64,000 nucleotides of DNA from Dyadobacter sp. CY356 (GTDB lineage Bacteria; Bacteroidota; Bacteroidia; Cytophagales; Spirosomataceae), in NCBI RefSeq assembly GCF_021440195.1, contig NZ_JAJTSZ010000002.1:310001-374000 (forward strand). Reading direction: 5' to 3'. Below are positions 8,645-17,650 of the stretch, piece by piece (the stretch's first letter is position 1; every line of letters starts with the position of its first letter). Position numbers and translations under genes: made by a program. Below the pieces are notes generated by a model. It saw only the letters and a program-made list of their open reading frames with translations. It was not told where the DNA came from and searched no databases.

Positions 8645-9691
8645 CTATTCAATAACTTCATAAACCTGCATCGCATCACGTTTATTTTTCAAGTGTACTT
8701 CGCCTATTAATTTACATTGAAACGCTTCTTTAATCTTTTGATACGCCGACTCAGGAACTACAATTTGACCTGGACCGGCAGCATTTTGCAAACGCTGCGC
8801 AACGTTAACGGCATCACCGATTACGGTATAATCCAACCTACGCAAGGTAGCGGATCCAATATTCCCGCTTACCATTTCTCCGGAATTGATACCGATGGAT
8901 ACATTTGGAAAATACTCGGTCTGACTATTCAATTCTTCCTTAAATCCATTGATCTGATTTCTTACTGCCAGTGAAGCTTCTATTGCCCGATCCAGATGGT
9001 ATTCACCTTTGAAAACAGCCATAATCGCATCGCCCATAAACTTGTCAACTAATCCGCCATGGGCAAGAATCTCCTTCACCATGATATCAAAATACTTATT
9101 AATCAGCTTAACAACCTGGTCTGCCGGCTCACGTTCTGAAATAGACGTAAAACCGCACATATCCATAAAAACGACTGAGGCTTCGATATTTTCACTGGAA
9201 GTCAGTGACGTTTCAAACGCCTCCTTTGTCATAAATTGAAGCACCGAAGAATCCACATACATTCTGAGGATATCATTTTCCCTTACCGCTTTCAATGTTT
9301 GTTTCAACTGCTCAACGTATTTAAGCGTTTTTTCCATTGTCAGTTCGAGATCCTGAAAATTGATCGGTTTGCAGACAAAGTCAAAAGCACCTCTGTTCAT
9401 GGCTGTACGGATATTTTCCATATCGCCGTAAGCAGAAACGATGACGGATTTCAGAAGCGGACTAATTTCGCCGATTTTGATAAGCAATGTCAAACCATCC
9501 ATTTCCGGCATATTGATATCGCTCAAAACCATATCAACATCCGGATTTTCAGCAATCATCCGGAGCGCAACTTCGCCGTTTTCTGCAAAAATAAAGTCAT
9601 ATTGCTGTTCACGGATCTGTCTGCGAAATTTTTGTTTAATCAGTAATTGCAAATCCGGTTCGTCATCAACCACAAGGATCTTAGCCTTCAT
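8645..9691 (-). CDS. Response regulator with class III adenylate cyclase output
   Basis: 348 residues. Residues 1-120 are a receiver domain with acidic pocket Asp9/Asp10, phospho-acceptor Asp58 (LSDINMPEMDG) and Lys108. After a helical linker, residues ~165-345 form a class III nucleotidyl cyclase. Both metal aspartates are present, Asp177 (VFMDMCGF) and Asp221 (FMGDAIMAVF). Lys217 and Thr289 at the purine-selecting positions match bacterial adenylate cyclases, and Asn296 and Arg300 (VNVAQRL) complete the transition-state set, so it should be an active cAMP producer controlled by phosphorylation. Its start overlaps the stop of the upstream receiver gene by 11 bases, indicating translational coupling. 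Confidence 0.9.
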   Translation of the reverse strand: MKAKILVVDDEPDLQLLIKQKFRRQIREQQYDFIFAENGEVALRMIAENPDVDMVLSDINMPEMDGLTLLIKIGEISPLLKSVIVSAYGDMENIRTAMNRGAFDFVCKPINFQDLELTMEKTLKYVEQLKQTLKAVRENDILRMYVDSSVLQFMTKEAFETSLTSSENIEASVVFMDMCGFTSISEREPADQVVKLINKYFDIMVKEILAHGGLVDKFMGDAIMAVFKGEYHLDRAIEASLAVRNQINGFKEELNSQTEYFPNVSIGINSGEMVSGNIGSATLRRLDYTVIGDAVNVAQRLQNAAGPGQIVVPESAYQKIKEAFQCKLIGEVHLKNKRDAMQVYEVIE

Positions 9692-10061
9692 AACGTTCTT
9701 GTAATTTTTGTTTCAGTTCTGTGAAATTCACCGGTTTCGTCAAAAAATCATCTGCACCAAATTCCATAGCCTGGCTATAATTATCAGTATCGCCATAAGC
9801 GGTTATCATCATCACGACCGGCGGTGCCAGTGGATTATCTTTCCGGATCTTTTTTAGCAATTCAATACCGCTCATTCCCGGCATATTGATGTCGGAAAGT
9901 ATCATTACAATTTCAGAGGCATGTCCTTCCAGATAGTTTATCGCCTCTTCACCCGAAAAAGCGAACGAAAACTGGAATTCTCCATTCCGTATTTCCCTAC
10001 GAAACTTTTGTTCAAAAAGTGCCTGAACATCCATTTCGTCATCTACGACAAGTATTTTCAT
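9681..10061 (-). CDS. Single-domain response regulator (CheY-like)
   Basis: 126 residues, a lone receiver domain: Asp7/Asp8, phospho-acceptor Asp57 (LSDINMPGMSG) and Lys109 (FLTKPVNF). It has no output domain and so probably passes phosphate or binds a target. It closely resembles the receiver of the adjacent cyclase gene (both share QKFRR-x-IR after the first helix and the same SDINMP motif), suggesting local duplication. It lies between the histidine-kinase gene (24-base gap) and the cyclase gene (11-base overlap). Confidence 0.92.
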   Translation of the reverse strand: MKILVVDDEMDVQALFEQKFRREIRNGEFQFSFAFSGEEAINYLEGHASEIVMILSDINMPGMSGIELLKKIRKDNPLAPPVVMMITAYGDTDNYSQAMEFGADDFLTKPVNFTELKQKLQERYEG

Positions 10062-10084
10062 ATGGGAGCTTAACTATTAATCAA

Positions 10085-11464
10085 TTAAATTTCTTTGGTA
10101 CTAATTGGAATCGTAATTTTAAATTCAGTGCTTTCACCAGGTATGGAGGTTACGTCCAATAATCCATCATGAGATTTTGTAATAATATCGTAACTCATTG
10201 AAAGACCAAGGCCTGTACCCTGCCCTGTTGGTTTGGTAGTAAAAAACGGCTGAAATATCTTGGCTTTAACACTTTCCGGCATACCAGTACCATTATCTAT
10301 CACCCTGATATATAACTTATTGGCAAACATTTTCGTAATTACCTTTACTTCCGGTTTATAATCTGTAATCACAGGATTGTCCCTGTTCAGCCTTTTCTTT
10401 TCTGCAACGGCATAAAAAGCATTGGTAAATAAATTCAGGAAAACGCGGCCAAGGTCCTGAGGCAACACATCTACCTTTCCGATTGTCGGGTCAAAATCTG
10501 TTACCAGTGCAGCGTTAAATTCTTTATCTTTTGCACGCAGACCGTGGTACGCTAAACGCATGTATTCATCAGCCAGCGCATTAATATCTGTTGGTTCCTT
10601 ATGGCCGGATGAAGTACGGGAATGTTGCAGCATACCTTTTACAATCGAATCTGCGCGTTTGCCGTGGTGCGTTATTTTTTGCTGATTTTGACTTAAATCG
10701 CTGATAATTCCGGCGATATATTCTTTATCAGCTTCCGGAAGGGACGTCTTCTGAATTTCCTCTTCCAGCTCCTGACAAAGTTCTACCGAGACTTCCGAAA
10801 AGTTGTTCACGAAGTTCAAAGGATTTTGGATTTCATGCGCAATACCCGCTGTAAGTTCACCGAGTGATGCCATTTTCTCACTCTGGATGAGCTGCACCTG
10901 TGTCGATTTTAATTCATCCAGCGTTTTCTGCAATTCTTCTTTTTGCCTTGTCAATTCAATGGTACGCTCTGTAACCAAATATTCAAGAGCTTCTTTTTTA
11001 GCCTGATTTACTTCGTCTTTGATACGCTGCTCTTCCCGCTCCTTATCCAGAATGCGCTGCTGCTTTTGTGAATTATACCAAACCGCAAACAACCAGATAA
11101 AAGCAAAAACCTTGGCTGTAACAAGATAATCGCTGTATTGGCTATATAATTTATGCGGTACAATGAGCTCGGCAAAATCTGTAAATAAGGCAATGGCTAT
11201 AAATGGAAACGCTCCCTGCGCGAGTGACCTGACAGGTTTAAATACATCCTTCGTGAAAATGATCCACATGATGTATCCAACAAAAGGATACCATAGCCAG
11301 GTAACCAATTTTGATTCATCGAAAATGTAAAAAGCAGCAACCAGCCCTATGGAAACGTACCGTGCTCCAATCAGTAATTTTTCCCACTCCGGAAGCTTTG
11401 TGGCCGTTTCCAGCCTTTTACGAATAAACTGAATCAGAAAGAAGGTAAGTAAAAAAAATTCCAT
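10085..11464 (-). CDS. Membrane sensor histidine kinase
   Basis: 459 residues. The N-terminal ~135 residues hold about four to five transmembrane helices with little extracellular loop, so it may sense within the membrane. A charged coiled coil (~138-200) leads to the dimerisation/phosphotransfer helix with His210 in GIAHEIQNPLNFVNNF, and the ATPase domain has NGTGMP and GQGTGLGLSM boxes. It is the promoter-proximal gene of the cluster; its likely partners are the two receivers encoded immediately downstream, which would give kinase-controlled cAMP synthesis. Confidence 0.9.
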   Translation of the reverse strand: MEFFLLTFFLIQFIRKRLETATKLPEWEKLLIGARYVSIGLVAAFYIFDESKLVTWLWYPFVGYIMWIIFTKDVFKPVRSLAQGAFPFIAIALFTDFAELIVPHKLYSQYSDYLVTAKVFAFIWLFAVWYNSQKQQRILDKEREEQRIKDEVNQAKKEALEYLVTERTIELTRQKEELQKTLDELKSTQVQLIQSEKMASLGELTAGIAHEIQNPLNFVNNFSEVSVELCQELEEEIQKTSLPEADKEYIAGIISDLSQNQQKITHHGKRADSIVKGMLQHSRTSSGHKEPTDINALADEYMRLAYHGLRAKDKEFNAALVTDFDPTIGKVDVLPQDLGRVFLNLFTNAFYAVAEKKRLNRDNPVITDYKPEVKVITKMFANKLYIRVIDNGTGMPESVKAKIFQPFFTTKPTGQGTGLGLSMSYDIITKSHDGLLDVTSIPGESTEFKITIPISTKEI

Positions 11465-11854
11465 ATGCGGAAAAGCAGATTTTAAAATGCGATGTTTTAA
11501 AAAAATAATAGATTACGGCTGGCGAATAAACACTTAGCGTTATACGCCTGGACGTTTCTCGAATCACTGACCAATGTATGGATTTTCTTCTTAAATAGCC
11601 TTATTCGCCTGTGAAAACAAAACTGTAATATCAAAAAGCGTCATTACGCATTTTGATATTACAATAAAAGTGATGTCCCTTCTGGTTCTGCCGGGAAATC
11701 TGATTGCTTATGAAATATAATTTTGTAACCTTTCATAACTAACTTACCATGAAAAATCTGAAAATAAAATCACACCTGTCATAGGGGTTATCCAAAGTTT
11801 GATTGTGATAAATAAAATCATTGTATCCATCAATTTACAAATTAATACTTACTT
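11465..11854. other. 390-base intergenic region with a long hairpin and a possible promoter
   Basis: This region separates the divergent histidine-kinase gene and a small secreted-protein gene. It contains a strong hairpin at 11624-11663, a -7-like TAATTTTG at 11718-11725 with no clear -33 element, and a tiny open frame at 11750-11785 encoding MKNLKIKSHLS that would lie just after that promoter. Whether the 11-codon frame is translated cannot be judged. Confidence 0.5.
11624..11663. repeat. 18-bp inverted repeat (long hairpin) with no terminator tail
   Basis: Bases 11624-11641 pair with 11646-11663, 17 of 18 positions complementary (one A-A mismatch), around a CATT loop. It is followed by no T-tract on the plus strand and only a mixed T/G run on the minus strand. 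It lies about 160 bases upstream of the histidine-kinase start. Confidence 0.7.
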
Positions 11855-12208
11855 ATGAAAACCTTGATTGCGACTGCATTTTTTATGTTTTGTGCTACAA
11901 TTTCCTTTTCCCAGGTTTATGTAGCTGGTGTGAATATCAATGAAATCGATTCTGTCAAAGTTTGCCAGCTGACCTATTCTACATACCGAAGTCTGGCTGC
12001 CATGGATAAAATATCTATTGATTATGGCCAACCCGACAAAAAGGCTTTGAACAGGATTACCAATAAAACCAACACTGAAAAAGTGAAATTTAACTCATTA
12101 GGCCATGTCCTTAACTATATGGAAAACAATGGTTGGGTACATTACGATTCACAGTCGCTGGTCATATTGAATGAATCTGAACACATGTTATATTTTAGAA
12201 AGAAATGA
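11855..12208 (+). CDS. Small secreted protein of unknown function
   Basis: 117 residues with a clear signal peptide (MKTLIATAFFMFCATISFS, cleavage near residue 19). The mature ~98 residues show no recognised domain; they are mixed alpha/beta in character and end with a WVHYDSQSLVILNESEHMLYF stretch suggesting C-terminal beta strands. The gene stands alone between long intergenic regions. Periplasmic or extracellular location is the only inference I can support. Confidence 0.7.
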   Translation: MKTLIATAFFMFCATISFSQVYVAGVNINEIDSVKVCQLTYSTYRSLAAMDKISIDYGQPDKKALNRITNKTNTEKVKFNSLGHVLNYMENNGWVHYDSQSLVILNESEHMLYFRKK

Positions 12209-12648
12209 TCAGATGTATATGGCTATATATTTAATGCAGTGAAATGATAAGTATTTTAATGAAAAATATAAGAATACTATTGAAGAAATTCAAAGTGCTT
12301 ATATTTTATTCTAATAAATTTCAAAAAACTGATCCAGGTCATAATTTGTGATAATCAAATTCCTCAAATTTGTGTCAATCATTGACGTGTTAACGCCTTT
12401 GAGGTGAGAAATATTTGTAAAGGTCCCTGGCACGTGTTAGGGATTTTTTTATTTTTAGCCTGTCGCACAAATAAATACTCCTCTTTTAAAGAACAGCAAC
12501 ACTGAATGGAAATATGGATGCAACGTTTCCCGCTGCTAAAAAATTTGACGCAAAACTGAAATCAGACCAGGGAGAGATATGTAGTAATTATGATGTAGAT
12601 GTAGACAAAACCAGCCCAAAACTGTAATAAAAATCTAAAAACTATTTT
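12209..12648. other. 440-base intergenic region with a terminator and a doubtful 37-codon frame
   Basis: No convincing gene is present. An intrinsic terminator lies at 12424-12450, more than 200 bases beyond the preceding stop, so either the upstream mRNA has a long 3' UTR or an independent short transcript ends here. A 37-codon frame at 12514-12627 (start MDATFPAAKKF, end DKTSPKL) has no recognisable homology and may be a gene remnant. Confidence 0.5.
12424..12450 (+). terminator. Intrinsic terminator
   Basis: TCCCT (12424-12428) pairs with AGGGA (12439-12443); inner G-U and C-G pairs extend the stem to about eight base pairs with an ACGT loop. Seven Ts follow (12444-12450). Confidence 0.7.
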
Positions 12649-14427
12649 CTATCCGGAATGTGCCTGCAATAATTGCCTGTAACTATTCAGAACACTTGAT
12701 TTGGAAATAAATCCTGCAAATTTCCCGGATTCCTTTATTACCGGTAAATGCCAGGAACCGGTTTCGTCGAATTTTCTTGCAACCGTCACCACAGAATCAT
12801 TTTCAACGATAACAGCTTTGGGTTCTTTCATCAAACTACCCACAGTCATAGACTCGTCAAAATCTTTGTTAAAGAGAATTGGCCTGAGATCGTCCAGAGT
12901 TATAATTCCTACCAGCGTTAGATTATCGTTTAAAACAGCAATCAGGTTTCTTTTTCCTTTTTTAACGACTTCCAGTAATTCTTCGAAGGAAGCAGTTTCG
13001 TTAATAACCTGCGCGTCTTTGTCCAGCAGATCCAGTGTGTGCAAAAGAGAAAGAAGGTTTCTGTCGTGCTCTCTGGTAAAGATTTTTCCCTGCTTCGCCA
13101 GCTTTTCCAAATCGGGAGAAATGGGTGAAAACCATTTTGCCATCAAAAAAGATATAACCGAAACGACCATCAAAGGAATAAAAAGGTCATATCCCGAACT
13201 TGATTCAGCAATCAAAAATATGGCTGTTAACGGCGCATACATCACCCCGCTCATTACCCCAGCCATCCCTACGAGAATCATATTAGTCATAGGTACATCG
13301 GCGATTCCCGTCTGTAAACAGAGCAAAGCCATAACGTAACCAAGCGAACCTCCTGCAAAAAGTGAGGGTGCAAAGTTTCCACCATTACCACCGCTATAAA
13401 TCGTAATGGAAGAAGCGAATGCTTTCAGCAAACAAACAACTGCTACGAAAACGATTATCACCCATTCCCGGTAAGCGATAAAACTAAAAAAACTGTTTTC
13501 AATAACTTCTTTGATCTCACCGTTGGTAAAAGATTTTATTGTATCGTAACCTTCCCCAAACAAAGGCGGATACAACACACATAATAACGATAAAATGGCT
13601 CCCCCGAGCATGGCTTTCTGGAGCCGGGACATTTTCAGGTTATGAAAGAACTCTTCAATGTAACGCGTGATTACAAGAAAATATCTGGCATATAATCCGC
13701 TGAAAACTCCGAGAATGATGTAGAAAGGAAGATTATGATAATTGAAAGCATCACGGGTGTGAAAAAGAAACAGAACTTCCTCCTGTAACAAAATGCGGGA
13801 AATTAAACTGCCGCAAACCGCTGCTACCACGAGTGGAATAAAATCCGAAAAAACTACCCCCGTCAGTAAAATTTCAAAAGCGAACATCATACCCGCAATA
13901 GGCGCATTGAAGGCGGATGCAATACCGGCCGTTGCACCGGCGGCAAGAAGCAAAGTCCGTTCGCGATAATCCAGTTTATAAGTCTGTGCAAAGTTGGAGC
14001 CAATAGCCGCACCAGTTACTGCAATCGGGCTTTCCAGTCCTGCGGAACCACCCAAACCAACCGTTATAGCACTCTGAACGATTTGAGAGTACATTTTGAC
14101 TGGTGAGACATTACTGGAATTCTGCGCAATTTCATAAAGAATAACCGGAATTCCTTTTTTATCAAGTCCTTTAAAAAAAACCTTTACAACAATTGAAGTG
14201 ATTACTATACCTAAAAAGGGAAAGATCAGATAGAAAAAAACCTGGTCTTCAAAATGAACTTTATAGGTGATAATGTAGTGGATGTAATGAACCAAAGATT
14301 TCAAAACCACACCGGCAAGACCGGCCGTGCATCCAACCAGAATACCCGACAAAATCAAAAACTGACTACGCGTCAGCAGACTTTTGAGCCAGAACATTAC
14401 AATTTCATAACTCTTGACCTTATGCAT
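12649..14427 (-). CDS. CLC-family chloride channel/transporter with two CBS domains
   Basis: About 592 residues from ATG 14427; an upstream in-frame GTG at 14496 or an internal ATG at 14397 are alternatives. The membrane domain has CLC selectivity motifs: GSAGLESP with the gating glutamate, and GGNFAPSLF (the GxFxP motif), plus the later GVMSGVMYAPLTAIFLIAE helix. The last ~130 residues form a CBS pair (a first repeat with IAVLNDNLTLVGIITLDDL, a second ending HLPVIKESGKFAGFISKS), which in this family binds adenine nucleotides and modulates gating. The first motif is GLESP rather than GxEGP. It is monocistronic; the role is probably anion homeostasis or acid tolerance. Confidence 0.9.
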   Translation of the reverse strand: MHKVKSYEIVMFWLKSLLTRSQFLILSGILVGCTAGLAGVVLKSLVHYIHYIITYKVHFEDQVFFYLIFPFLGIVITSIVVKVFFKGLDKKGIPVILYEIAQNSSNVSPVKMYSQIVQSAITVGLGGSAGLESPIAVTGAAIGSNFAQTYKLDYRERTLLLAAGATAGIASAFNAPIAGMMFAFEILLTGVVFSDFIPLVVAAVCGSLISRILLQEEVLFLFHTRDAFNYHNLPFYIILGVFSGLYARYFLVITRYIEEFFHNLKMSRLQKAMLGGAILSLLCVLYPPLFGEGYDTIKSFTNGEIKEVIENSFFSFIAYREWVIIVFVAVVCLLKAFASSITIYSGGNGGNFAPSLFAGGSLGYVMALLCLQTGIADVPMTNMILVGMAGVMSGVMYAPLTAIFLIAESSSGYDLFIPLMVVSVISFLMAKWFSPISPDLEKLAKQGKIFTREHDRNLLSLLHTLDLLDKDAQVINETASFEELLEVVKKGKRNLIAVLNDNLTLVGIITLDDLRPILFNKDFDESMTVGSLMKEPKAVIVENDSVVTVARKFDETGSWHLPVIKESGKFAGFISKSSVLNSYRQLLQAHSG

Positions 14428-14816
14428 ACTAAACAGCGTAAAGTCACGCTTGAATTTCAGGAAATTGTAATATTTTTTTATGTTTCGATTCTTCACTCTA
14501 ATTCTTTTGTAGCCAAATTAACATCTTTTTAAGGCAAAACTGTCATGCATCAATCTGTTTTGACAAAAAAATCGTAATCTAAATTATAAGACACTTCATT
14601 AACAACGATACTTTTGGTTAATCCGGATTGGAAGGTGGAATAATTTTCATTTTTTATATCCACCTTACAGATTTAAGATCAGATAGTTCGAGAATTGGTA
14701 TCTACTGGATTTAAATACACTTTGAATGCTCAGTACCTCCTTCTGTAAAAGCCAAAAAGGAATGCCCGCTAAACAGATTCAGCGGGCATTCCTTTTCAAC
14801 TTCTTATTTCTGAATT
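14428..14816. other. 389-base intergenic region
   Basis: This is the leader of the minus-strand CLC gene (or its N-terminal extension if GTG 14496 is used) and the 3' region of the glycine-rich lipoprotein gene. Apart from the strong terminator at 14755-14796 I see no gene or repeat; the sequence is AT-rich. Confidence 0.6.
14755..14796 (-). terminator. Strong intrinsic terminator of the glycine-rich lipoprotein gene
   Basis: AAAAGGAATGCCCGCT (14755-14770) and AGCGGGCATTCCTTTT (14781-14796) form a perfect 16-bp stem with a 10-base loop. It starts about 20 bases beyond the lipoprotein stop on the minus strand. Confidence 0.9.
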
Positions 14817-15578
14817 TTAACCATTTCCACGGGCCAGCTGAACGGCCAGGCGAATATCGACACCACGATCAGCGTTTCCATAACGGCCATAACCATTTCC
14901 GATACCAACACCCATTCCGCCTCCCATACCAATTCCTCCACCCAAACCGATGCCGATTCTTGGAGAAAATCCGGACTGAGACGAAGCACCGTCAATTTTA
15001 ATATTGATCCCTAAAATAGGAGAATCCTTTGTATTCAACGCCAGTAAACTGAAAGGAATGGCAATTTGCTCAGTTAACTCTCCGTTCTGATCCATGCTTA
15101 TTTTGGATTTAATACTGCCATCTGCTTCTACCAGATTAATAAAGTGCTGACCTTTCGCGTCCTTCCAGACAGCTTCTTTGTTATAAGAATCCATCAGCAA
15201 ATTAAGCCCCAGGCTATTTGGTAAATCCGTATCAATCCGTTTTAAAGCCTTACGATCTTCTTTCAAAACGACAGGAAACATCAATGAATAAGAATCTTTT
15301 TTTTGACCTTCCGGAGAAAATGAAACTTTAAGTCCGTTGCCCAGAATTTTCTGGATCGTCTGCGGATCACGGGTTGACATAGTCAGATACAAATAATGAT
15401 CATCGTTGATGATGCCATATGCAAGCCTCGAAGCCTGGTCCTTATGATCAGGTTTCACTTCGTCAACATAAGTAAAAGGGGCATTCCATTTTGATTCAAC
15501 AGGAATAGTTTTGGATGAACTACACCCTGCCAGTACTGCTAACGTGAGGAGAAACCAGCGGTTTGATTTACTTTTCAT
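14817..15578 (-). CDS. Lipoprotein of unknown function with glycine-rich C-terminus
   Basis: 253 residues from ATG 15578 (an earlier in-frame start would add six residues before the signal). A lipobox LAGC with Cys near residue 19 and SSSK after it predicts a lipid-anchored protein. The middle is beta-rich, with phrases such as DDHYLYLTMSTRDPQTIQKIL. From about residue 205 the chain becomes a Gly/Met/Ile-rich tract (GLGGGIGMGGGMGVGIGNGYG) followed by a short strand-like end. No family was recognised. It is monocistronic with a strong terminator. Confidence 0.75.
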   Translation of the reverse strand: MKSKSNRWFLLTLAVLAGCSSSKTIPVESKWNAPFTYVDEVKPDHKDQASRLAYGIINDDHYLYLTMSTRDPQTIQKILGNGLKVSFSPEGQKKDSYSLMFPVVLKEDRKALKRIDTDLPNSLGLNLLMDSYNKEAVWKDAKGQHFINLVEADGSIKSKISMDQNGELTEQIAIPFSLLALNTKDSPILGINIKIDGASSQSGFSPRIGIGLGGGIGMGGGMGVGIGNGYGRYGNADRGVDIRLAVQLARGNG

Positions 15579-15725
15579 TTTATTATTTACGTACACTAAA
15601 TTTCGACTTTAATTAAACGAAATCACACATAAATCATTACGATTAATTCGAAAAATTCGTTGCATGAAGTGTAAGATTAATAAAATGAGGAAGGTTAATA
15701 AGGTCTGAGTTTTTGCTTACTTCAT

Positions 15726-17648
15726 TCAATAAACCGTCTGCAATAACAGCAAACCAATTTTTTCATGCAATTTGGTTGGTTCGAATGGTTTTGATAAAGT
15801 ATCATTCATTCCCGAGTCAATGGCCTGCCGGGTATCCTCTTCCAGAACCGTGGCCGAAAGTGAAAGTATAGGTGTAGTAATTCCAAGTTTCCTCACACGC
15901 TGGGCCGCTTCGTAGCCATCCATTTCCGGCATTCGTGTATCCATAATGATCAGGTCAAATTCCTCCTTTTGAAGCACCTGAACAGCTTCTTTTCCATTTA
16001 CAACCAAAGTTGTATCAATCAGCCAGGTTGTAAGATATTTATTTATCAATAAAGCGTTGATCTGATTATCCTCAGCTACCAGTACCCGCTTGCCAAAAAA
16101 GGGAGATAATGTTTTGAAAGAAACAACCGGCTTTTTACCTTCCAGTTTTTGATTCGAATCTTTCGCCAGCAACGTAAAATAAAATTCACTGCCTCGCTGA
16201 AACTGACTGGTAACCTTCAATTCACTTCCCATCAGCAAAACCAGTTTTTGAGAAATAGTCAGTCCCAGACCCGTACCGCCGTAATTATGAGAAGTCTCGG
16301 CAGTAGCTTGTCCATATTCAGAAAAAATAAATTGCATACGGTCCTCTGAAATGCCGATGCCTGTATCTTCCACAGCCAATCTGATTTTATGATAAACTCC
16401 TTCCACACCGCCATACTCAATACGAAGTCTGACATAACCGGCATGTGTAAACTTCAAAGCATTACCCACCAGATTCATCAGGATCTGATTCAGTCGCATA
16501 CCATCTAACATGACGCTTTCAGGTATCTCTTTGGCTACATTTAATGATAACTCAATGCGTTTTTCATCAGCTTTAAAACGCATCAGATCAATAATTCCTT
16601 TACCGAGCACCTTTAAATTTGTAGGTGTAGGCAGGATAGAAAACTTTCCATCATCAATCTTAGATATATCAAGAATATCATTCAAAATATTAAGCAGAGA
16701 ACCGGAAGAATGGAGGAGCATATCCAGCAATTCGCGTTGACCTGGCTCTAATTCCGTAGCTTCCAGCAAGTTACCAATACCAATTATTCCGTTCAAAGGT
16801 GTGCGGATTTCATGACTCATGTTGGCGAGAAAAGCTTCTTTCACTTTCCGTGACTTATCTGCAAGGCTTCGTGCTTCAACGAGGGCAAGTTCGTGAGCTT
16901 TACGCTTTTCGATATCATGCAGATTGATAAACAAGAGTTTATTTTTATACATGATCCGTAATTCAAGCCAAACCGGCTGATGCAGTTTTCCGTGAAACTG
17001 GTCTTCAACCACAATAGTTTCACCGCTCATATATGTCTGATTGACCAGAACGCCCTGCAAACCTGAACGATTTGGCTCCACAAGCAGATCCAACATCGAA
17101 ACATTTATCAGCGACGAAGGATGTAGCCCAAGTATGGAAAAAACGGATGGATTAATAGACATAATCCGACCAGACTCAGCTTCTACGGTGGCAATAATAT
17201 CCGGAGAATTTGTAACAATCGTTGCGTAATTTTCAAGCAGCTTGTTTTTTTCACGAATCTCCCGCTGGCTTCTGGCCAGTCTGATCAGTGAATCAACTTT
17301 TGCATTTGTGATGTATGGATCAAGCGGTTTGTACAAATAATCAATGGCACCGGTTTTCAGCCCTCTGACTGCGTAAGTCGTTTCTTTGGATATAGCTGTT
17401 ACAAAAACGATCAATATATCTTTTGTTTTTGGATTTGAAGCAAGTGTTTCGGCAAATTCAAATCCATCCATCCCGGGCATCTGGACGTCAACCAAAGCCA
17501 CGGCAATTTCATTTTCCCAGACAATGCGAAGTGCTTCGTTGGGAGAGGTGGTGGAATAAATGGATATATCATCTCTGTCCAGTACAGCTTTCAGAGAAAT
17601 TAAATTTTCTTCTCTGTCGTCTAAAAGCAAAATTTTAGTTTTTTCCAT
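15726..17648 (-). CDS. Hybrid histidine kinase: REC-PAS-HisKA-HATPase-REC
   Basis: 640 residues, soluble. A receiver domain (~1-125; phospho-acceptor Asp in VALVDVQMPGMDG) is followed by a PAS domain (~145-255), a HisKA helix (FLANMSHEIRTPLNGI), an ATPase domain (NALKFTHAG; YGGTGLGLTIS) and a C-terminal receiver (~515-635; LIIMDTRMPEMDG). It is the last gene of a four-gene operon, starting two bases after the CheB stop. The N-terminal receiver could take phosphate from the CHASE3 hybrid kinase encoded first in the operon; the output is unknown because no DNA-binding regulator is linked. Confidence 0.9.
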   Translation of the reverse strand: MEKTKILLLDDREENLISLKAVLDRDDISIYSTTSPNEALRIVWENEIAVALVDVQMPGMDGFEFAETLASNPKTKDILIVFVTAISKETTYAVRGLKTGAIDYLYKPLDPYITNAKVDSLIRLARSQREIREKNKLLENYATIVTNSPDIIATVEAESGRIMSINPSVFSILGLHPSSLINVSMLDLLVEPNRSGLQGVLVNQTYMSGETIVVEDQFHGKLHQPVWLELRIMYKNKLLFINLHDIEKRKAHELALVEARSLADKSRKVKEAFLANMSHEIRTPLNGIIGIGNLLEATELEPGQRELLDMLLHSSGSLLNILNDILDISKIDDGKFSILPTPTNLKVLGKGIIDLMRFKADEKRIELSLNVAKEIPESVMLDGMRLNQILMNLVGNALKFTHAGYVRLRIEYGGVEGVYHKIRLAVEDTGIGISEDRMQFIFSEYGQATAETSHNYGGTGLGLTISQKLVLLMGSELKVTSQFQRGSEFYFTLLAKDSNQKLEGKKPVVSFKTLSPFFGKRVLVAEDNQINALLINKYLTTWLIDTTLVVNGKEAVQVLQKEEFDLIIMDTRMPEMDGYEAAQRVRKLGITTPILSLSATVLEEDTRQAIDSGMNDTLSKPFEPTKLHEKIGLLLLQTVY

Positions 17649-17650
17649 GA

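Noticed and set aside
9236..9646. 136-codon plus-strand frame
   Set aside because: It is antisense to the receiver of the cyclase gene, whose conserved residues are unmistakable; the antisense product shows no family features.
12514..12627. 37-codon frame between terminator and CLC gene
   Set aside because: No homology, no clear ribosome-binding site or promoter; kept only as a remark on the intergenic region.
12701..13339. 212-codon plus-strand frame
   Set aside because: It is antisense to the CBS domains of the CLC channel gene, has Ser-rich composition with no recognisable domain, and the minus-strand gene has clear family motifs.
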